Below are positions 1 to 9,420 of a stretch of DNA of 64,000 nt, one piece after another. The stretch is from DASUBV01 sp035532295. Lineage in GTDB: Bacteria > Actinomycetota > Actinomycetes > Streptosporangiales > Streptosporangiaceae. A program made the translations under genes and the position numbers. A model generated the notes under the pieces. That model worked only from the letters and a program-made list of their open reading frames with translations, was not told the DNA's origin and searched no databases. Each line of letters starts with the position of its first letter. Position 1 is the first letter of the stretch. Where the stretch lies: the NCBI GenBank assembly GCA_035532295.1, contig DATKRH010000099.1, positions 12,059 to 76,058 on the forward strand, in the 5' to 3' direction.

Positions 1-653
1 TACCCGAGCCAGTACGCGGCGATGTTGCCGGCATTGCCGACCGGCAGGCAGTGCACGTCGGGCGCGTCGCCCAGCTCGTCCACGATCTCGAACGCGGCGG
101 TCTTCTGACCCTGCAGGCGCTCGGTGTTCACCGAGTTGACCAGCGCGACCGGATAGTCGGCGGCCAGCTTGCGCGCCAGTTCCAGGCAATCGTCGAAGTT
201 GCCGTCGACCTGCAGCAGCTTCGCGCCGTGGACCAGCGCCTGGGCCAGCTTGCCGAGCGCGATGTTGCCCTGCGGGACCAGGACCGCGCAGCCCATTCCG
301 GCGCGGGCGGCGTAGGCCGCGGCACTGGCGCTGGTATTGCCGGTCGAGCCGCAGATCACCGTCTTGGCCCCGCGCCCCGCGGCCAGGCTGACCGCGACGG
401 TCATCCCGCGGTCCTTGAACGACCCGGTCGGGTTGGCGCCCTCGACCTTGAGGTAAACCTCGCAGTCAGTCCGGGCGGACAGGCCGGGCGCGGGCAGCAG
501 CGGGGTGCCGCCCTCCCGCAGCGAGATCACCGGCGTGTGCTCGGTGACCGGCAGCCGGGACCGGTACTCGGCGATAACGCCGCGCCACGGCCGGGTCGCC
601 GCGCCCGTGGTATCTAGTGCCGTGGTAGCTGGTGCCGTGGTAGCTGGGCTCAT
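1..653 (-). CDS. thrC: Threonine synthase, 3' end outside window
   Basis: Threonine synthase converts O-phosphohomoserine to threonine with pyridoxal phosphate. The first 217 or so residues are present; the gene runs off the left edge. The PLP lysine is K80 in GSFKDRGMT, followed by a CGSTGNTSASAAAYAARAG nucleotide/PLP-phosphate loop and SVNTERLQGQK, all typical of the family. The ATG at 653 overlaps the TGA of hom (ATGA), so the two are translationally coupled. The first 18 residues are encoded by three imperfect 15-bp repeats (607-650) giving a PATTA-type low-complexity leader. Confidence 0.95.
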   Translation of the reverse strand, partial: MSPATTAPATTALDTTGAATRPWRGVIAEYRSRLPVTEHTPVISLREGGTPLLPAPGLSARTDCEVYLKVEGANPTGSFKDRGMTVAVSLAAGRGAKTVICGSTGNTSASAAAYAARAGMGCAVLVPQGNIALGKLAQALVHGAKLLQVDGNFDDCLELARKLAADYPVALVNSVNTERLQGQKTAAFEIVDELGDAPDVHCLPVGNAGNIAAYWLG

Positions 654-1957
654 TCGCCGTCCTCGCCTTCGACCCGCATGACGCTCGCCACGGCGCGCAC
701 GGCGGTCATGGCGCTCAGGTTGGCCACCGTCTTGGCCAGGGCGTCCTCCCGGGCTGTGTGGGTAACGATGAGCAGGTTGGCGTCGTCGCCCCGGCCCTCC
801 TGGCGCATCGCCTTGATCGACACGCCCTGCTGGGCGAACGTGTCGGCGATCGGGGCGAGCACCCCTGGCCGGTCGGCCACGTCGAGCTGCACGTAGTAGC
901 GGGTCAGTGCGTCGCCGATCGGGACCAGCGGCAGCCCCGCGTAGGTGGAGGCGTCCGGGCCGCGCAGTCCGGCGAGCCGATTGCGCACGACGGCGACGAG
1001 GTCGCCGAGCACGGCGCTGGCGGTCGGCTGGCCGCCCGCGCCGGCCCCGTAGAACATCAGCCGGCCCGCCGACTCGGCCTCGACGAACACCGCGTTATAG
1101 GCCTCTCGAACGGCGGCTAGCGGGTGCACCCGCGGAATCATCGCCGGGTGGACGCGCGCGGACACGCCGCCGCTGCAGCGCTCGCAGATGGCCAGGAGCT
1201 TGACCACGCAGCCCAGCGTCTTGGCACTGGCGATGTCCGCGGCGGTGACCTCGGTGATGCCCTCGCGGTACACGTCGCCGACCGTGACCTCGGTGTGGAA
1301 CGCGATACTGGCCAGGATGGCGGCCTTGGCCGCCGCGTCGTAGCCCGCGATGTCCGCGGTGGGGTCGGCCTCGGCGTAGCCGAGGGCCTGCGCCTCCGCG
1401 AGCGCGGTGCCGAAATCCGCGCCCGAGGTGTCCATCTGGTCGAGAATGTAGTTGGTCGTCCCGTTCACGATGCCCAGCACGCGCCGGACCTCGTCACCGG
1501 CCAGCGACTCGCGCAGCGGCCGCAGCAGCGGGATCGCGCCCGCCACGGCGGCCTCGTAGTAGATATCGACGCCGTTGGACCGCGCGGCCTCGTGCAGGAT
1601 CGCGCGGTCGGTGGCCAGCAGCGCCTTGTTGGCCGTTACGACCGACTTGCCGGCGTTGAGCGCGGCCAGCAGCAGTGTCCGGGCGGGCTCGATGCCGCCG
1701 GTCAGCTCGATCACGATGTCCACGTCGGGGCGGGTGACCAGGGCCGCGGCGTCGACGGTGAGCAGGTCCGGGTCCACCGGCACCAGGCGCGCCCGGTTCA
1801 GGTCGCGAACCGCGACGCCGACCACCTCCAGCGCGGCTCCCGCCCGCGCGGCCAGGTCAGCCGACTGCTCAGCCAGCAGGCGGTAGACAGCCGAGCCCAC
1901 CGCTCCGCAGCCCAGCAGGGCCACCTTCAGCGTCGCGCGATCTCCGGTCGTCCGCAC
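650..1957 (-). CDS. hom: Homoserine dehydrogenase with C-terminal ACT domain
   Basis: Reduces aspartate semialdehyde to homoserine, the branch to threonine and methionine. The 435-residue protein has an N-terminal NAD(P)-binding motif GCGAVGSAV (about residues 16-24), the catalytic-domain stretch GIVNGTTNYIL and EAQALGYAEADPTADI, and a C-terminal ACT domain beginning near YYVQLDVADRPGVLAPIA, the usual site of threonine feedback. The start is GTG at 1957, giving the MRT..LKVALLGCG opening seen in actinobacterial homologues; no strong ribosome site is visible. The stop overlaps the thrC start. lysA, often upstream in actinobacteria, is not adjacent here. Confidence 0.95.
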   Translation of the reverse strand: MRTTGDRATLKVALLGCGAVGSAVYRLLAEQSADLAARAGAALEVVGVAVRDLNRARLVPVDPDLLTVDAAALVTRPDVDIVIELTGGIEPARTLLLAALNAGKSVVTANKALLATDRAILHEAARSNGVDIYYEAAVAGAIPLLRPLRESLAGDEVRRVLGIVNGTTNYILDQMDTSGADFGTALAEAQALGYAEADPTADIAGYDAAAKAAILASIAFHTEVTVGDVYREGITEVTAADIASAKTLGCVVKLLAICERCSGGVSARVHPAMIPRVHPLAAVREAYNAVFVEAESAGRLMFYGAGAGGQPTASAVLGDLVAVVRNRLAGLRGPDASTYAGLPLVPIGDALTRYYVQLDVADRPGVLAPIADTFAQQGVSIKAMRQEGRGDDANLLIVTHTAREDALAKTVANLSAMTAVRAVASVMRVEGEDGE

Positions 1958-2227
1958 AACTCAGCCCGCTTCCCCTCGCCCGGTGCCTACCCAGTTGTCC
2001 GCCCCGGGCTCATCCGCCGGGCAGTCGCCGGCGGACAGGCAGGACGCCTAGGGTGTCACAGCTTACCGAGGCCGCAGGACCAGTGCCTGCAGCAGACGCT
2101 CGATCTCGGCCTCCGGGTCGCGGGTCAGCCCCGTATGCACGGGGCCCGCCTGCACGACGGTGCACGCTGCAGTCATGATGAGTGGCAGCGCGGTCACCGC
2201 CGACCGCAGGACAGGCCGGAGGTAGCT

Positions 2228-2932
2228 ATGCAGCCCATGCCCGAGGACTGGGACCGTGCCGTCGCGGTCGTCGCTCACCCCGATGACCTGGAGTACGGCG
2301 CCGCGGCCGCGGTCGCCCGCTGGACCGCCCAGGGCAAGAAGGTCGCCTACGTGCTGGCCAGCCGGGGCGAGGCCGGCATCGCGGGCATGGCTCCCGCGCA
2401 GGTGGGACCGCTGCGCGTCGATGAGGAACTGCGCAGCGCCGCGGTGGTCGGCGTGACCGATGTCGAGTTCCTCGACCATGCCGACGGCATGATCGAGTAC
2501 GGCCTGCCGCTGCGCCGCGACCTGGCGGCCGCCTTCCGGCGGCTGCGGCCCGAGATCGTTATCACGATGAGCTTTGACCTCACGTGGGGCGAGGAGGGGC
2601 CGGTCAATCACGCCGACCACCGGGCCGTGGGCCTGGCCGTGCTCGACGCGTGCCGGGACGCGGCCAACGAGTGGGTCTTCGCCGACGCCGGTCCCGCCTG
2701 CGACACGATCCGCGACGCCTACGTGTGCGCGACCGGCAATCCGACGCATTTCGTCGACGTCACCGCCACGATCGACGCTGGCGTCGCGTCCCTGCGCGAG
2801 CACCGCGCCTACCTGGAGGGCCTCGGCGGCGACTTCGATCCCGATGAGTTCCTCCGCAACATGGCCGGCTTCACCGGCCTGGCCGCGGGCTGCGAGTACG
2901 CCGTCGGCCTGCGCCGCTACCCGATGGGCTAG
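2228..2932 (+). CDS. PIG-L family N-acetylglucosaminyl deacetylase
   Basis: A 234-residue zinc-dependent deacetylase of the PIG-L/LmbE family (MshB and Mca of mycothiol metabolism belong here). The metal motif AHPDDLEYG is at residues 16-24 and the second metal histidine region is NHADHRAVG near residue 125. It is shorter than MshB or Mca, so a mycothiol role is only one possibility; antibiotic or sugar-lipid deacetylation are others. The ATG at 2228 is preceded by GGAGG (2218-2222) at good spacing; the reading frame is open far upstream, but no earlier start has a ribosome site. It stands alone between hom and lon. Confidence 0.88.
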   Translation: MQPMPEDWDRAVAVVAHPDDLEYGAAAAVARWTAQGKKVAYVLASRGEAGIAGMAPAQVGPLRVDEELRSAAVVGVTDVEFLDHADGMIEYGLPLRRDLAAAFRRLRPEIVITMSFDLTWGEEGPVNHADHRAVGLAVLDACRDAANEWVFADAGPACDTIRDAYVCATGNPTHFVDVTATIDAGVASLREHRAYLEGLGGDFDPDEFLRNMAGFTGLAAGCEYAVGLRRYPMG

Positions 2933-3146
2933 GAGCCGCCCGGCGGCGCTCGGGCACCCTGGCGCGGGCCGCCTCCGTTGATACCGGGCATCTCATGGGC
3001 TGTAGCCATCGAACTGTGTTTCGATTTCAGTCGATAATGTGCCGCCTTAGATTCTCAGCTGAGCGCGAACAACAGCCGGAACAAACGAGGGCGCCGGCTT
3101 CTTGTAGAGGTGTAATCAAGTAACGCTGATACAGGAAGTGAGCGCG

Positions 3147-5537
3147 ATGCCCGAGACACTCTCGCTGCCGGTGCTGCCGCTGGACGACACCATCGTGCTG
3201 CCCACCATGGTCGTCCCGCTGGACACCTCCGGCACGGAGGTCCGCGCGGCTATCGAGGCAGCGCGGCATGCCGCGTCAGCGCCCGGCAGCTCGGAGACAA
3301 TGCCCCAGCTGCTGCTAGTCCCGCGGCTGGACGGCAAGTACTCCCCCGTCGGCACGCTCGGCTACGTCGAGCAGGTCGGCCGGCTGCCCAGCGGCGAGCC
3401 CGCGGCGGTCATCCGCGGCGTCTCCCGGGTGCGGATCGGCTCCGGGACCGTCGGCCCCGGTGCGGCCCTCTGGGTGGAGGGCACGGTCGTGACCGAGCCC
3501 GCCGCCAGCGAGCGCGCGCAGGAACTGGCCCGCGAGTACCGCACCCTGGCCGCCTCGATTCTGCAAAAGCGCGGCGCCTGGCAGGTAGTCGACGCCCTCC
3601 AGCGGATAACGGACCCGTCGGCGCTAGCCGATAGCGCCGGGTACGCGAGCTACCTGTCACTTCAGCAGCGCCATCAGCTGCTGGAGACCATCGACCCCGA
3701 GCAGCGGCTGGAGCTGCTGGCCGGCTGGGCGCGCGAGCAGCTCGCCGAGCTGGACGTGGCCGAGACCATCCAGAACGACGTCCGCGAGGGCATGGAGCGC
3801 CAGCAGCGCGAGTTCCTCCTGCGCCAGCAGCTCGCCGCGATCCGCAAGGAGCTGGCCGGGCTGGACGGCGAGCCCGCCTCTGAGGAGGAGGACTACCGGG
3901 CCCGGATCGAGGCCGCGGACCTGCCGGAGAAGGTGCGCGAGGCGGCGCTCAAGGAGGCCGCCAAGCTGGAGCGCGGCTCGGACCAGTCGCCCGAGGCCGG
4001 CTGGATCAGGACCTGGCTGGACACCGTGCTCGAGGTGCCCTGGAACACCACCACCGACGACGCCTACGACGTGGGCGCGGCCCGCGAGGTGCTGGACGCC
4101 GATCACGCGGGCCTGGACGACGTCAAGGACCGGATCGTCGAGTACCTGGCGGTGCGCAAGCGCCGCGCGGACAAGGGCCTGGCCCTGGTCGGCGGCCGCC
4201 GCAGCGGCGCGGTTCTCGCGCTGGCCGGGCCCCCCGGCGTCGGCAAGACCTCGCTCGGCGAGTCGGTGGCCCGCGCCATGGGCCGCAAGTTCGCCCGGGT
4301 CGCCCTGGGCGGCGTCCGGGACGAGGCCGAGATCCGCGGTCACCGGCGTACCTACGTCGGCGCGCTGCCGGGCCGCATCGTCCGGGCCGTCCGCGAGGCC
4401 GGCTCGATGAACCCGGTGATCCTGCTCGACGAGGTGGACAAGCTCGGCAACGACTACCGCGGCGACCCCACGGCCGCCCTGCTGGAGGTGCTGGACCCGG
4501 CGCAGAACCACACGTTCCGCGACCACTACCTCGAGGTCGAGCTGGACCTGTCCGACGTGCTGTTCATCGCCACGGCCAACATGATCGAGGCGATCCCCGA
4601 GCCGCTGCTGGACCGCATGGAGCTGATCAGCCTCGACGGCTACACCGAGGACGAGAAGGTCACCATCGCGCGGGACCACCTGCTGCCCCGGCAGCTGGAG
4701 CGGGCCGGGCTGGACGCGACTGGGCCGGATGTCATGGGCGTGACGATCACCGACGGCGCGCTGCACCGGCTGGCGGCCGAGTACACCCGCGAGGCCGGCG
4801 TCCGCTCGCTGGAGCGGAGCATCGGCCGGGTGCTGCGCAAGATCGCCGCGCGGCTGGCGACCGCGGCGGCTACCCTCCCGGTCACAGTCGACGCGACCGA
4901 CCTGCACGGCTACCTCGGCCATCCCCGGCACACGCCGGAGTCGGCCGACCGGACCGCGGTGCCCGGCGTGGCCACCGGCCTGGCGGTGACCGGGACCGGC
5001 GGCGACGTGCTGTTCATCGAGGCGTCGCTGGCCGACCCGGAGACGGGGACCACCGGAGTCACGCTGACGGGTCAGCTCGGCGACGTGATGAAGGAGTCCG
5101 CGCAGATCGCGCTGTCCTACCTGCGGTCGCACGGCGCGGAGCTGGAGCTCCCCGTCGCCGACCTCAAGGACCGCGGCGTGCACGTGCACGTGCCGGCCGG
5201 CGCGGTGCCCAAGGACGGGCCCAGCGCCGGGGTCACCATGACCACGGCCCTGGCCTCGCTGCTGTCGGGCCGGCTGGTCCGCTCGGACGTCGCGATGACC
5301 GGTGAGGTCTCCCTGACCGGGCGGGTGCTGCCGATCGGCGGGCTGAAGCAGAAGCTGCTGGCGGCACACCGGGCCGGGATCACCACCGTGCTCATCCCCA
5401 AGCGGAATGAGCCCGACCTGGAGGACGTGCCCGACAACGTCCGGGCCGAGGTGCAGGTTCACCCGGTCAGCGACGTGCGTGAGGTGCTCGAGCTGGCCCT
5501 GGAGCCGGCCAGCGCCCCGGCGGCGGTCGCCGCCTGA
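3147..5537 (+). CDS. lon: ATP-dependent Lon protease
   Basis: Cytoplasmic AAA+ protease of 796 residues, normal length. Order: N-terminal LON substrate domain (about 5-205), AAA+ module with Walker A GPPGVGKTS near 361-369 and Walker B ILLDEVDKLG, and the C-terminal serine-lysine protease domain. The catalytic Ser is S693 in KDGPSAGVTM and Lys is K736 in GLKQKLLAAH, 43 residues apart as in E. coli Lon. ATG at 3147 is chosen over an in-frame GTG at 3138 because AGGAAG (3133-3138) is correctly spaced for the ATG and would overlap the GTG. Convergent with the permease, whose stop is only 15 bp away. Confidence 0.97.
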   Translation: MPETLSLPVLPLDDTIVLPTMVVPLDTSGTEVRAAIEAARHAASAPGSSETMPQLLLVPRLDGKYSPVGTLGYVEQVGRLPSGEPAAVIRGVSRVRIGSGTVGPGAALWVEGTVVTEPAASERAQELAREYRTLAASILQKRGAWQVVDALQRITDPSALADSAGYASYLSLQQRHQLLETIDPEQRLELLAGWAREQLAELDVAETIQNDVREGMERQQREFLLRQQLAAIRKELAGLDGEPASEEEDYRARIEAADLPEKVREAALKEAAKLERGSDQSPEAGWIRTWLDTVLEVPWNTTTDDAYDVGAAREVLDADHAGLDDVKDRIVEYLAVRKRRADKGLALVGGRRSGAVLALAGPPGVGKTSLGESVARAMGRKFARVALGGVRDEAEIRGHRRTYVGALPGRIVRAVREAGSMNPVILLDEVDKLGNDYRGDPTAALLEVLDPAQNHTFRDHYLEVELDLSDVLFIATANMIEAIPEPLLDRMELISLDGYTEDEKVTIARDHLLPRQLERAGLDATGPDVMGVTITDGALHRLAAEYTREAGVRSLERSIGRVLRKIAARLATAAATLPVTVDATDLHGYLGHPRHTPESADRTAVPGVATGLAVTGTGGDVLFIEASLADPETGTTGVTLTGQLGDVMKESAQIALSYLRSHGAELELPVADLKDRGVHVHVPAGAVPKDGPSAGVTMTTALASLLSGRLVRSDVAMTGEVSLTGRVLPIGGLKQKLLAAHRAGITTVLIPKRNEPDLEDVPDNVRAEVQVHPVSDVREVLELALEPASAPAAVAA

Positions 5538-5552
5538 GGCAGCCGGGTTCAC

Positions 5553-6776
5553 TCAGCGGCCCGGATCGCCCTGGCTTGATGGCCGGGGTTGATCCGGGCC
5601 GCCGCGCGCCCCGTGGTCGTGAGCCCCGTGGTCGTGAGCCCCGTGGTCGGCTGGGCCGCCCATCATGCGCAGCATGGGCACCCCGCCGGTTCGCGCGAAG
5701 CGGACCAGGAGGACGGCGGCGAGCAGCAGGAAGACGATGTTGAGCCAGGTGGTGTAGTTCCAGGAAACGCCGCTGTCCGGGACGGTCGCCGTGGCCCTGG
5801 CGGGCACCAGGCCGAGGCCGCCGAAGATCAGTTCCACCGCGTAGCCGGCGACGACCATGGCCGTGTAGAACGTGGCCAGCAGGAACACCGCCATCCGGGC
5901 GCCGTAGTACTTCCGGTAAATGTTGAGGATCGGCAGGATCAGCAGGTCGGCGAAAATGAACGCGGTCACGCCGCCGAAGCTGAGGCCGTCCTTCCACAAG
6001 ACGGCGGCCAGCGGCACGTTGCCGATCGAGCAGACGAAGCTGAGCATGGCCACGATCGGCCCGATCAGCGGGCCCCACAGCGCGGCAGCCACCGGGTGGC
6101 CCGTGACGAAGAAGACCCGCCAGAAGCTGGCGGGCACCCACGCCGCGACTGCCCCGGCGATCAGCAGGCCGATCACCAGGTCCCGGATGATCGCCGCCCA
6201 CTCCATCACGAATACGTGCGCGACGGAGGTCAGGCCGTCGCGCGACAGCAGCCGGCGGGTGAACGAGCCGCGGGCGGCGATGGACATGTCCATCGCCGCG
6301 TGACCCTCCATCGATCCGGCCACCCCGCGCTCCGCCTGCGCGCGGGCGCGGTCCAGTAGCCGCTGGCGCAGGAAAACGCGGAACGCGACGGCCAGGACGA
6401 TGATCATGATCGGGCCGCCGATGAACTCAGCGGCGGTGAACTGCCAGCCCATCAGCAGCGCGAGGATGACCCCGAGCTCGATGACCAGGTTGGTCGAGGC
6501 GATCTCGAAGGCCATCGCCGCCGTGAAGTCAGCGCCCTTGCGCAGCAGGGCACGGGCCAGCGCGACCGCCGCGTAAGAGCACGATGAGGAGGCGGCACCG
6601 AGCCCGGCGGCGACGGCCAGCGTTCGCGGCCGGTCATCACCGAGGAGCCGGGCCACCGTCTGCTTGGACACCAGCGCCTGGATAATGGCCGACAGCCCGA
6701 AGCCCAGGATGAGCGCCCAGGTGATCTCCCAGGCCATGGATCCCGTGATCAGCAGCGCGTGCCCGATGGCTGCCAT
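5553..6776 (-). CDS. Permease, ArsP/DUF318 (PF03773) type, His-rich tail
   Basis: A 407-residue integral membrane protein with about eight hydrophobic segments. The stretch SSSCSYAAVALARALLRKG and the paired SFVCSIGNVPLAAVLW are the hallmark cysteine-containing loops of the ArsP_1/YraQ permease family, which includes methylarsenite exporters; the substrate here is unknown. The middle cytoplasmic loop carries MDMSIAARG. The C-terminus is an HDHGA repeat written by three 15-bp direct repeats (about 5606-5652), giving a histidine-rich tail that could bind metal. GGAGGA lies 11 bases before the ATG. Confidence 0.82.
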   Translation of the reverse strand: MAAIGHALLITGSMAWEITWALILGFGLSAIIQALVSKQTVARLLGDDRPRTLAVAAGLGAASSSCSYAAVALARALLRKGADFTAAMAFEIASTNLVIELGVILALLMGWQFTAAEFIGGPIMIIVLAVAFRVFLRQRLLDRARAQAERGVAGSMEGHAAMDMSIAARGSFTRRLLSRDGLTSVAHVFVMEWAAIIRDLVIGLLIAGAVAAWVPASFWRVFFVTGHPVAAALWGPLIGPIVAMLSFVCSIGNVPLAAVLWKDGLSFGGVTAFIFADLLILPILNIYRKYYGARMAVFLLATFYTAMVVAGYAVELIFGGLGLVPARATATVPDSGVSWNYTTWLNIVFLLLAAVLLVRFARTGGVPMLRMMGGPADHGAHDHGAHDHGARGGPDQPRPSSQGDPGR

Positions 6777-6860
6777 GTCCGAGCCTGTCCTCCGCCGCTA
6801 GCTGGTCGCGTCGCGCCCGCTTGCCCGTGCCCCGCCGGCCGCCGTCACCGCCGGCCGCCG

Positions 6861-7970
6861 TCACCGCCGACCGGAGGGATCGGTCTGCGCGATGGCCGCC
6901 GGCACGTACTCCACCGTAACCGGCAGGTGATCGGAGGCCTGGCGGGTGAGCTCGGTATCGGTGACGTGATAGGCGCGCAGCGCCTCCAGCAGGTGGCGGG
7001 TGACCCTGATCGCGTCGATCCGCCGGGAGATGCCGACGGCGCCGTACCGGTCGTCTGGATGATGGCCCACCGTCGCCTGCCACGGCGCCCGCAGCACGGC
7101 GGCGCAGTCATGCAGCCCGCCCGCCCACAGCACGTCACCCGGCCGCCGGTCGGCCCAGTACCGGCGCTGCCCGCGCTCGTCGTAGTCCCACTCGCACTGG
7201 TAGATCATGTCGTCCATCCAGGCGACCCCGTCATACGGATCACGCGTCTCGTACAGCGTCCAGCGGTCGGCCGCGGGGTCCCAGATCCGGTCCGCCGACT
7301 CGGTGTTCCAGTCGGCGCCGATCAGCAGGGGAAGGCCGGCGCGCGGCCCGGTGAGCATGGCGACGAGGCGCTCGTTCTGATCCGCCCGCAGCAGCCGCCC
7401 GAACGGGGTCGCGTGAAAGGCGGCGTGCCGGACCTGGCGGCCGCCGACGTCCAGGGTCACGGCGGCCAGCGAGTGCCAGAAATGGCCGCGGCCGAGCGTC
7501 CGGAAGGAGCCGGCCACCGGCTCGATCTCACCGCGCCACATCAGCCCGCAGTGGAAGCCGCGGGTGCCCATGGCCAGGGCGGGCTTGCGCGCCCCCGCCG
7601 GCAGGCCGCCGGCCATGACCAGGCAGCGCATGCCCACATCGTCGGCCAGCTGGCGCAGCCGGTCACCCACCGTCTGGGCGTCGCTGCCGCGGATCTCCTG
7701 CACGGCGACCACATCAGTACCAAGGTCGCGGATGACCTCCACCACCTGCTGGTAATGCTCGGTCCCGGCGGGCGAGTCGGTCAGGAACAGGTCAAGAACG
7801 TTGTAGGTCGTGAAGAGCACGGAATCGGGCGACGTCCTGGGCAGGGCCACGGCTTTTTCGAACCTCCGGCGGGATCGGTCGGGCTGACCCCGGCGCCGAG
7901 GGGCACGCGATCGCGCCGGTCGTTCCTGCGCTGGGCCATCCCAGCACGGGTCATTCTTGCGCAGAGTCAC
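6861..7970 (-). CDS. Endonuclease/exonuclease/phosphatase-fold protein
   Basis: Member of the EEP superfamily (DNase I, exonuclease III, inositol phosphatases). Visible signature residues are the Mg-binding Glu in VVAVQEIRG, the Asp/Asn pair in IGADWNTES and the C-terminal SDHLPVTVEY histidine motif. Up to 369 residues from GTG at 7970, but homology only begins at VLFTTYNVLDLF, so the true start may be the GTG at 7850; neither has a clear ribosome site. Divergent from ung, whose -10 lies about 35 bp beyond the upstream GTG. Substrate cannot be told from sequence; nuclease or phosphodiesterase are both possible. Confidence 0.82.
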   Translation of the reverse strand: MTLRKNDPCWDGPAQERPARSRAPRRRGQPDRSRRRFEKAVALPRTSPDSVLFTTYNVLDLFLTDSPAGTEHYQQVVEVIRDLGTDVVAVQEIRGSDAQTVGDRLRQLADDVGMRCLVMAGGLPAGARKPALAMGTRGFHCGLMWRGEIEPVAGSFRTLGRGHFWHSLAAVTLDVGGRQVRHAAFHATPFGRLLRADQNERLVAMLTGPRAGLPLLIGADWNTESADRIWDPAADRWTLYETRDPYDGVAWMDDMIYQCEWDYDERGQRRYWADRRPGDVLWAGGLHDCAAVLRAPWQATVGHHPDDRYGAVGISRRIDAIRVTRHLLEALRAYHVTDTELTRQASDHLPVTVEYVPAAIAQTDPSGRR

Positions 7971-8004
7971 GCTAGCGCGGCGCCCGGGCTGGGGCGGTGT
8001 GCTC

Positions 8005-8010
8005 TACAGT
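8005..8010 (+). promoter_or_regulatory. -10 element for leaderless ung transcript
   Basis: TACAGT (TANNNT class) ends exactly 8 bases before the ung ATG, with no ribosome site between. This places the transcription start at or next to the A of the ATG. The same arrangement occurs in front of the GntR gene and pgeF. Confidence 0.55.
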
Positions 8011-8018
8011 TTGCTGTC

Positions 8019-8693
8019 ATGGCTGTCCGCCCGCTGCAGGAGATCATGGCGCCGGACTGGGCTGAGGCGCTTCAGCCGGTCGCGGCGCGCATAGCAGGCA
8101 TGGGGGAATTCCTCCGGGCCGAGATCGCGGCAGGCCGCGGCTACCTTCCCGCGGGGGAGAACGTCCTGCGGGCCTTCCGCCAGCCGATGGCCGACGTCCG
8201 GGTGCTGCTGGTCGGCCAGGACCCCTATCCCACCCCCGGCCACCCGGTCGGGCTCAGCTTCTCGGTCGCGCCGGAGGTCCGGCTGCCCGCGAGCCTGGCC
8301 AACATCTTCCGCGAGTACTCCGACGACCTGGGCTACCCCCGGCCATCGACCGGTGACCTCAGCCCCTGGACCGAGCGCGGGGTCATGCTGCTGAACCGGG
8401 TCCTCACCGTGCAGCCCGGCAACATCGGCTCGCACCGCGGCAAAGGCTGGGAGGAGGTAACCGAGCAGGCCATCCGCGTGCTCGCCGGCCGAGGCCGCCC
8501 GCTGGTCGCGATCTTGTGGGGCCGCGACGCGCGCAACCTGGCTCCCCTGCTCGGCGATGTCCCGATCGTCGAGTCGGCGCATCCGAGCCCGAACTCCGCC
8601 GACCGGGGTTTCTTCGGCTCCCGGCCCTTCAGCCGGTCGAGCCGCCTGCTCGAGGAACTCGGCGCCGGCCCGATCGACTGGAAGCTCCCCTAG
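8019..8693 (+). CDS. ung: Uracil-DNA glycosylase, family 1
   Basis: Removes uracil from DNA to start base-excision repair. The 224-residue protein has the family-1 water-activating motif GQDPYPTPGH (residues 66-75, catalytic Asp68), the minor-groove loop ESAHPSPNSADRGFFG near the C-terminus, and the uracil-binding region VGLSFSV. Length is normal. The ATG at 8019 is selected because it starts family homology and is preceded by a -10-like TACAGT at leaderless spacing; the frame is open upstream without meaningful protein. Confidence 0.93.
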   Translation: MAVRPLQEIMAPDWAEALQPVAARIAGMGEFLRAEIAAGRGYLPAGENVLRAFRQPMADVRVLLVGQDPYPTPGHPVGLSFSVAPEVRLPASLANIFREYSDDLGYPRPSTGDLSPWTERGVMLLNRVLTVQPGNIGSHRGKGWEEVTEQAIRVLAGRGRPLVAILWGRDARNLAPLLGDVPIVESAHPSPNSADRGFFGSRPFSRSSRLLEELGAGPIDWKLP

Positions 8694-8727
8694 CTGCGGC
8701 TGTTACCCGATCCGGGCAGCCCGCGGC

Positions 8728-8811
8728 TGCCGTCCCCGACCGCCGTCCCCCGACCGCCGTCCCGGACCGCCGTCCCGGACCGCCGTCCCCCGACCGCCGA
8801 CCGCCGACCCG
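8728..8811. repeat. Short tandem repeat, GACCGCCGTCCC unit
   Basis: About six imperfect copies of a 12-13 bp unit fill most of the 120-bp gap between the convergent ung and the next minus-strand gene. No stable terminator hairpin is obvious; the array itself may act as a transcription barrier or be slippage debris. Confidence 0.7.
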
Positions 8812-8816
8812 GCCGT

Positions 8817-9332
8817 CTACGTCGCGGACTGCAGCCGGCGCCTCCGGCGGTTGCGGTGGTCACGACGTTCGCGGCGCACGGCGCGCAGCACCGGCAGCGC
8901 GGCGAAGTAGCTGCCGGCCAGGGCGATACCCCCGACCCCGATGTCGACGGACACCCGCCCCTGCTGGGCCCAGTAGACGTCCTTGAGGTCCAGCAGCGGG
9001 GCGAACTCGTCGACGATGAGCGCGAGGCCGCCGCCGTAACTCAGGGCGACTACCGGGTGCCTGCGCTGCTCATCCTCGCCGCGGACCGCGACCGCGCCTA
9101 CTCCGGCGAGGATCCCGATGCCCCACATGTAGTGGTGCAGGTGCTCGCCGCCGAGGCTGAGATTCCCGAAGGGCCCCTTGCCCGCCCGGATGCTCCAGGT
9201 GATCCCGCGCACGCCGGCGAACGTGGCCGTGAAGGACAGCCAGCTCAGCAGCGCGGCCCGCTGGCCGAGATCAAGCTCTGAGTAGAAGGCACGATGCAGC
9301 GCGTGCGGCATTGACTGCGGAAGGTCGGCCAC
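8817..9332 (-). CDS. Integral membrane protein of unknown function
   Basis: A 171-residue membrane protein not assigned to a family. About four hydrophobic segments are visible, with a conserved-looking polar patch GGEHLHHYMWGIGI and a second charged intramembrane stretch GLALIVDEFAPLLDLKDVYW; histidines and acids inside membrane segments suggest metal or lipid-head chemistry, but this is inference. The C-terminus is strongly basic (RRERRDHRNRRRRR). Start chosen is GTG at 9332, with TACAGT (9339-9344 on the minus strand) 6 bases upstream; ATG at 9311 is the alternative. Confidence 0.62.
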   Translation of the reverse strand: MADLPQSMPHALHRAFYSELDLGQRAALLSWLSFTATFAGVRGITWSIRAGKGPFGNLSLGGEHLHHYMWGIGILAGVGAVAVRGEDEQRRHPVVALSYGGGLALIVDEFAPLLDLKDVYWAQQGRVSVDIGVGGIALAGSYFAALPVLRAVRRERRDHRNRRRRRLQSAT

Positions 9333-9420
9333 AACGGCACTGTACGCGTCGCGACGGCCGGGATACCGCAGGCGCCACGAGGCACATCGCAAGTGGTCAG
9401 CGCGGCGGTCCCCGGGATGA

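Noticed and set aside
2063..2179. Short minus-strand peptide MTAACTVVQAGPVHTGL and onward between hom and the deacetylase
   Set aside because: Open frame without ribosome site or family; it continues the shadow frame of the deacetylase gene.
3050..3146. ClgR or HspR-like box upstream of lon
   Set aside because: A CGCGAAC half-site is present but no convincing palindrome could be made; not enough for a regulator assignment.
3657..5552. 631-codon open frame antisense to lon
   Set aside because: Shadow frame caused by high GC at third positions; composition is nonsense-like and lon motifs are complete on the other strand.
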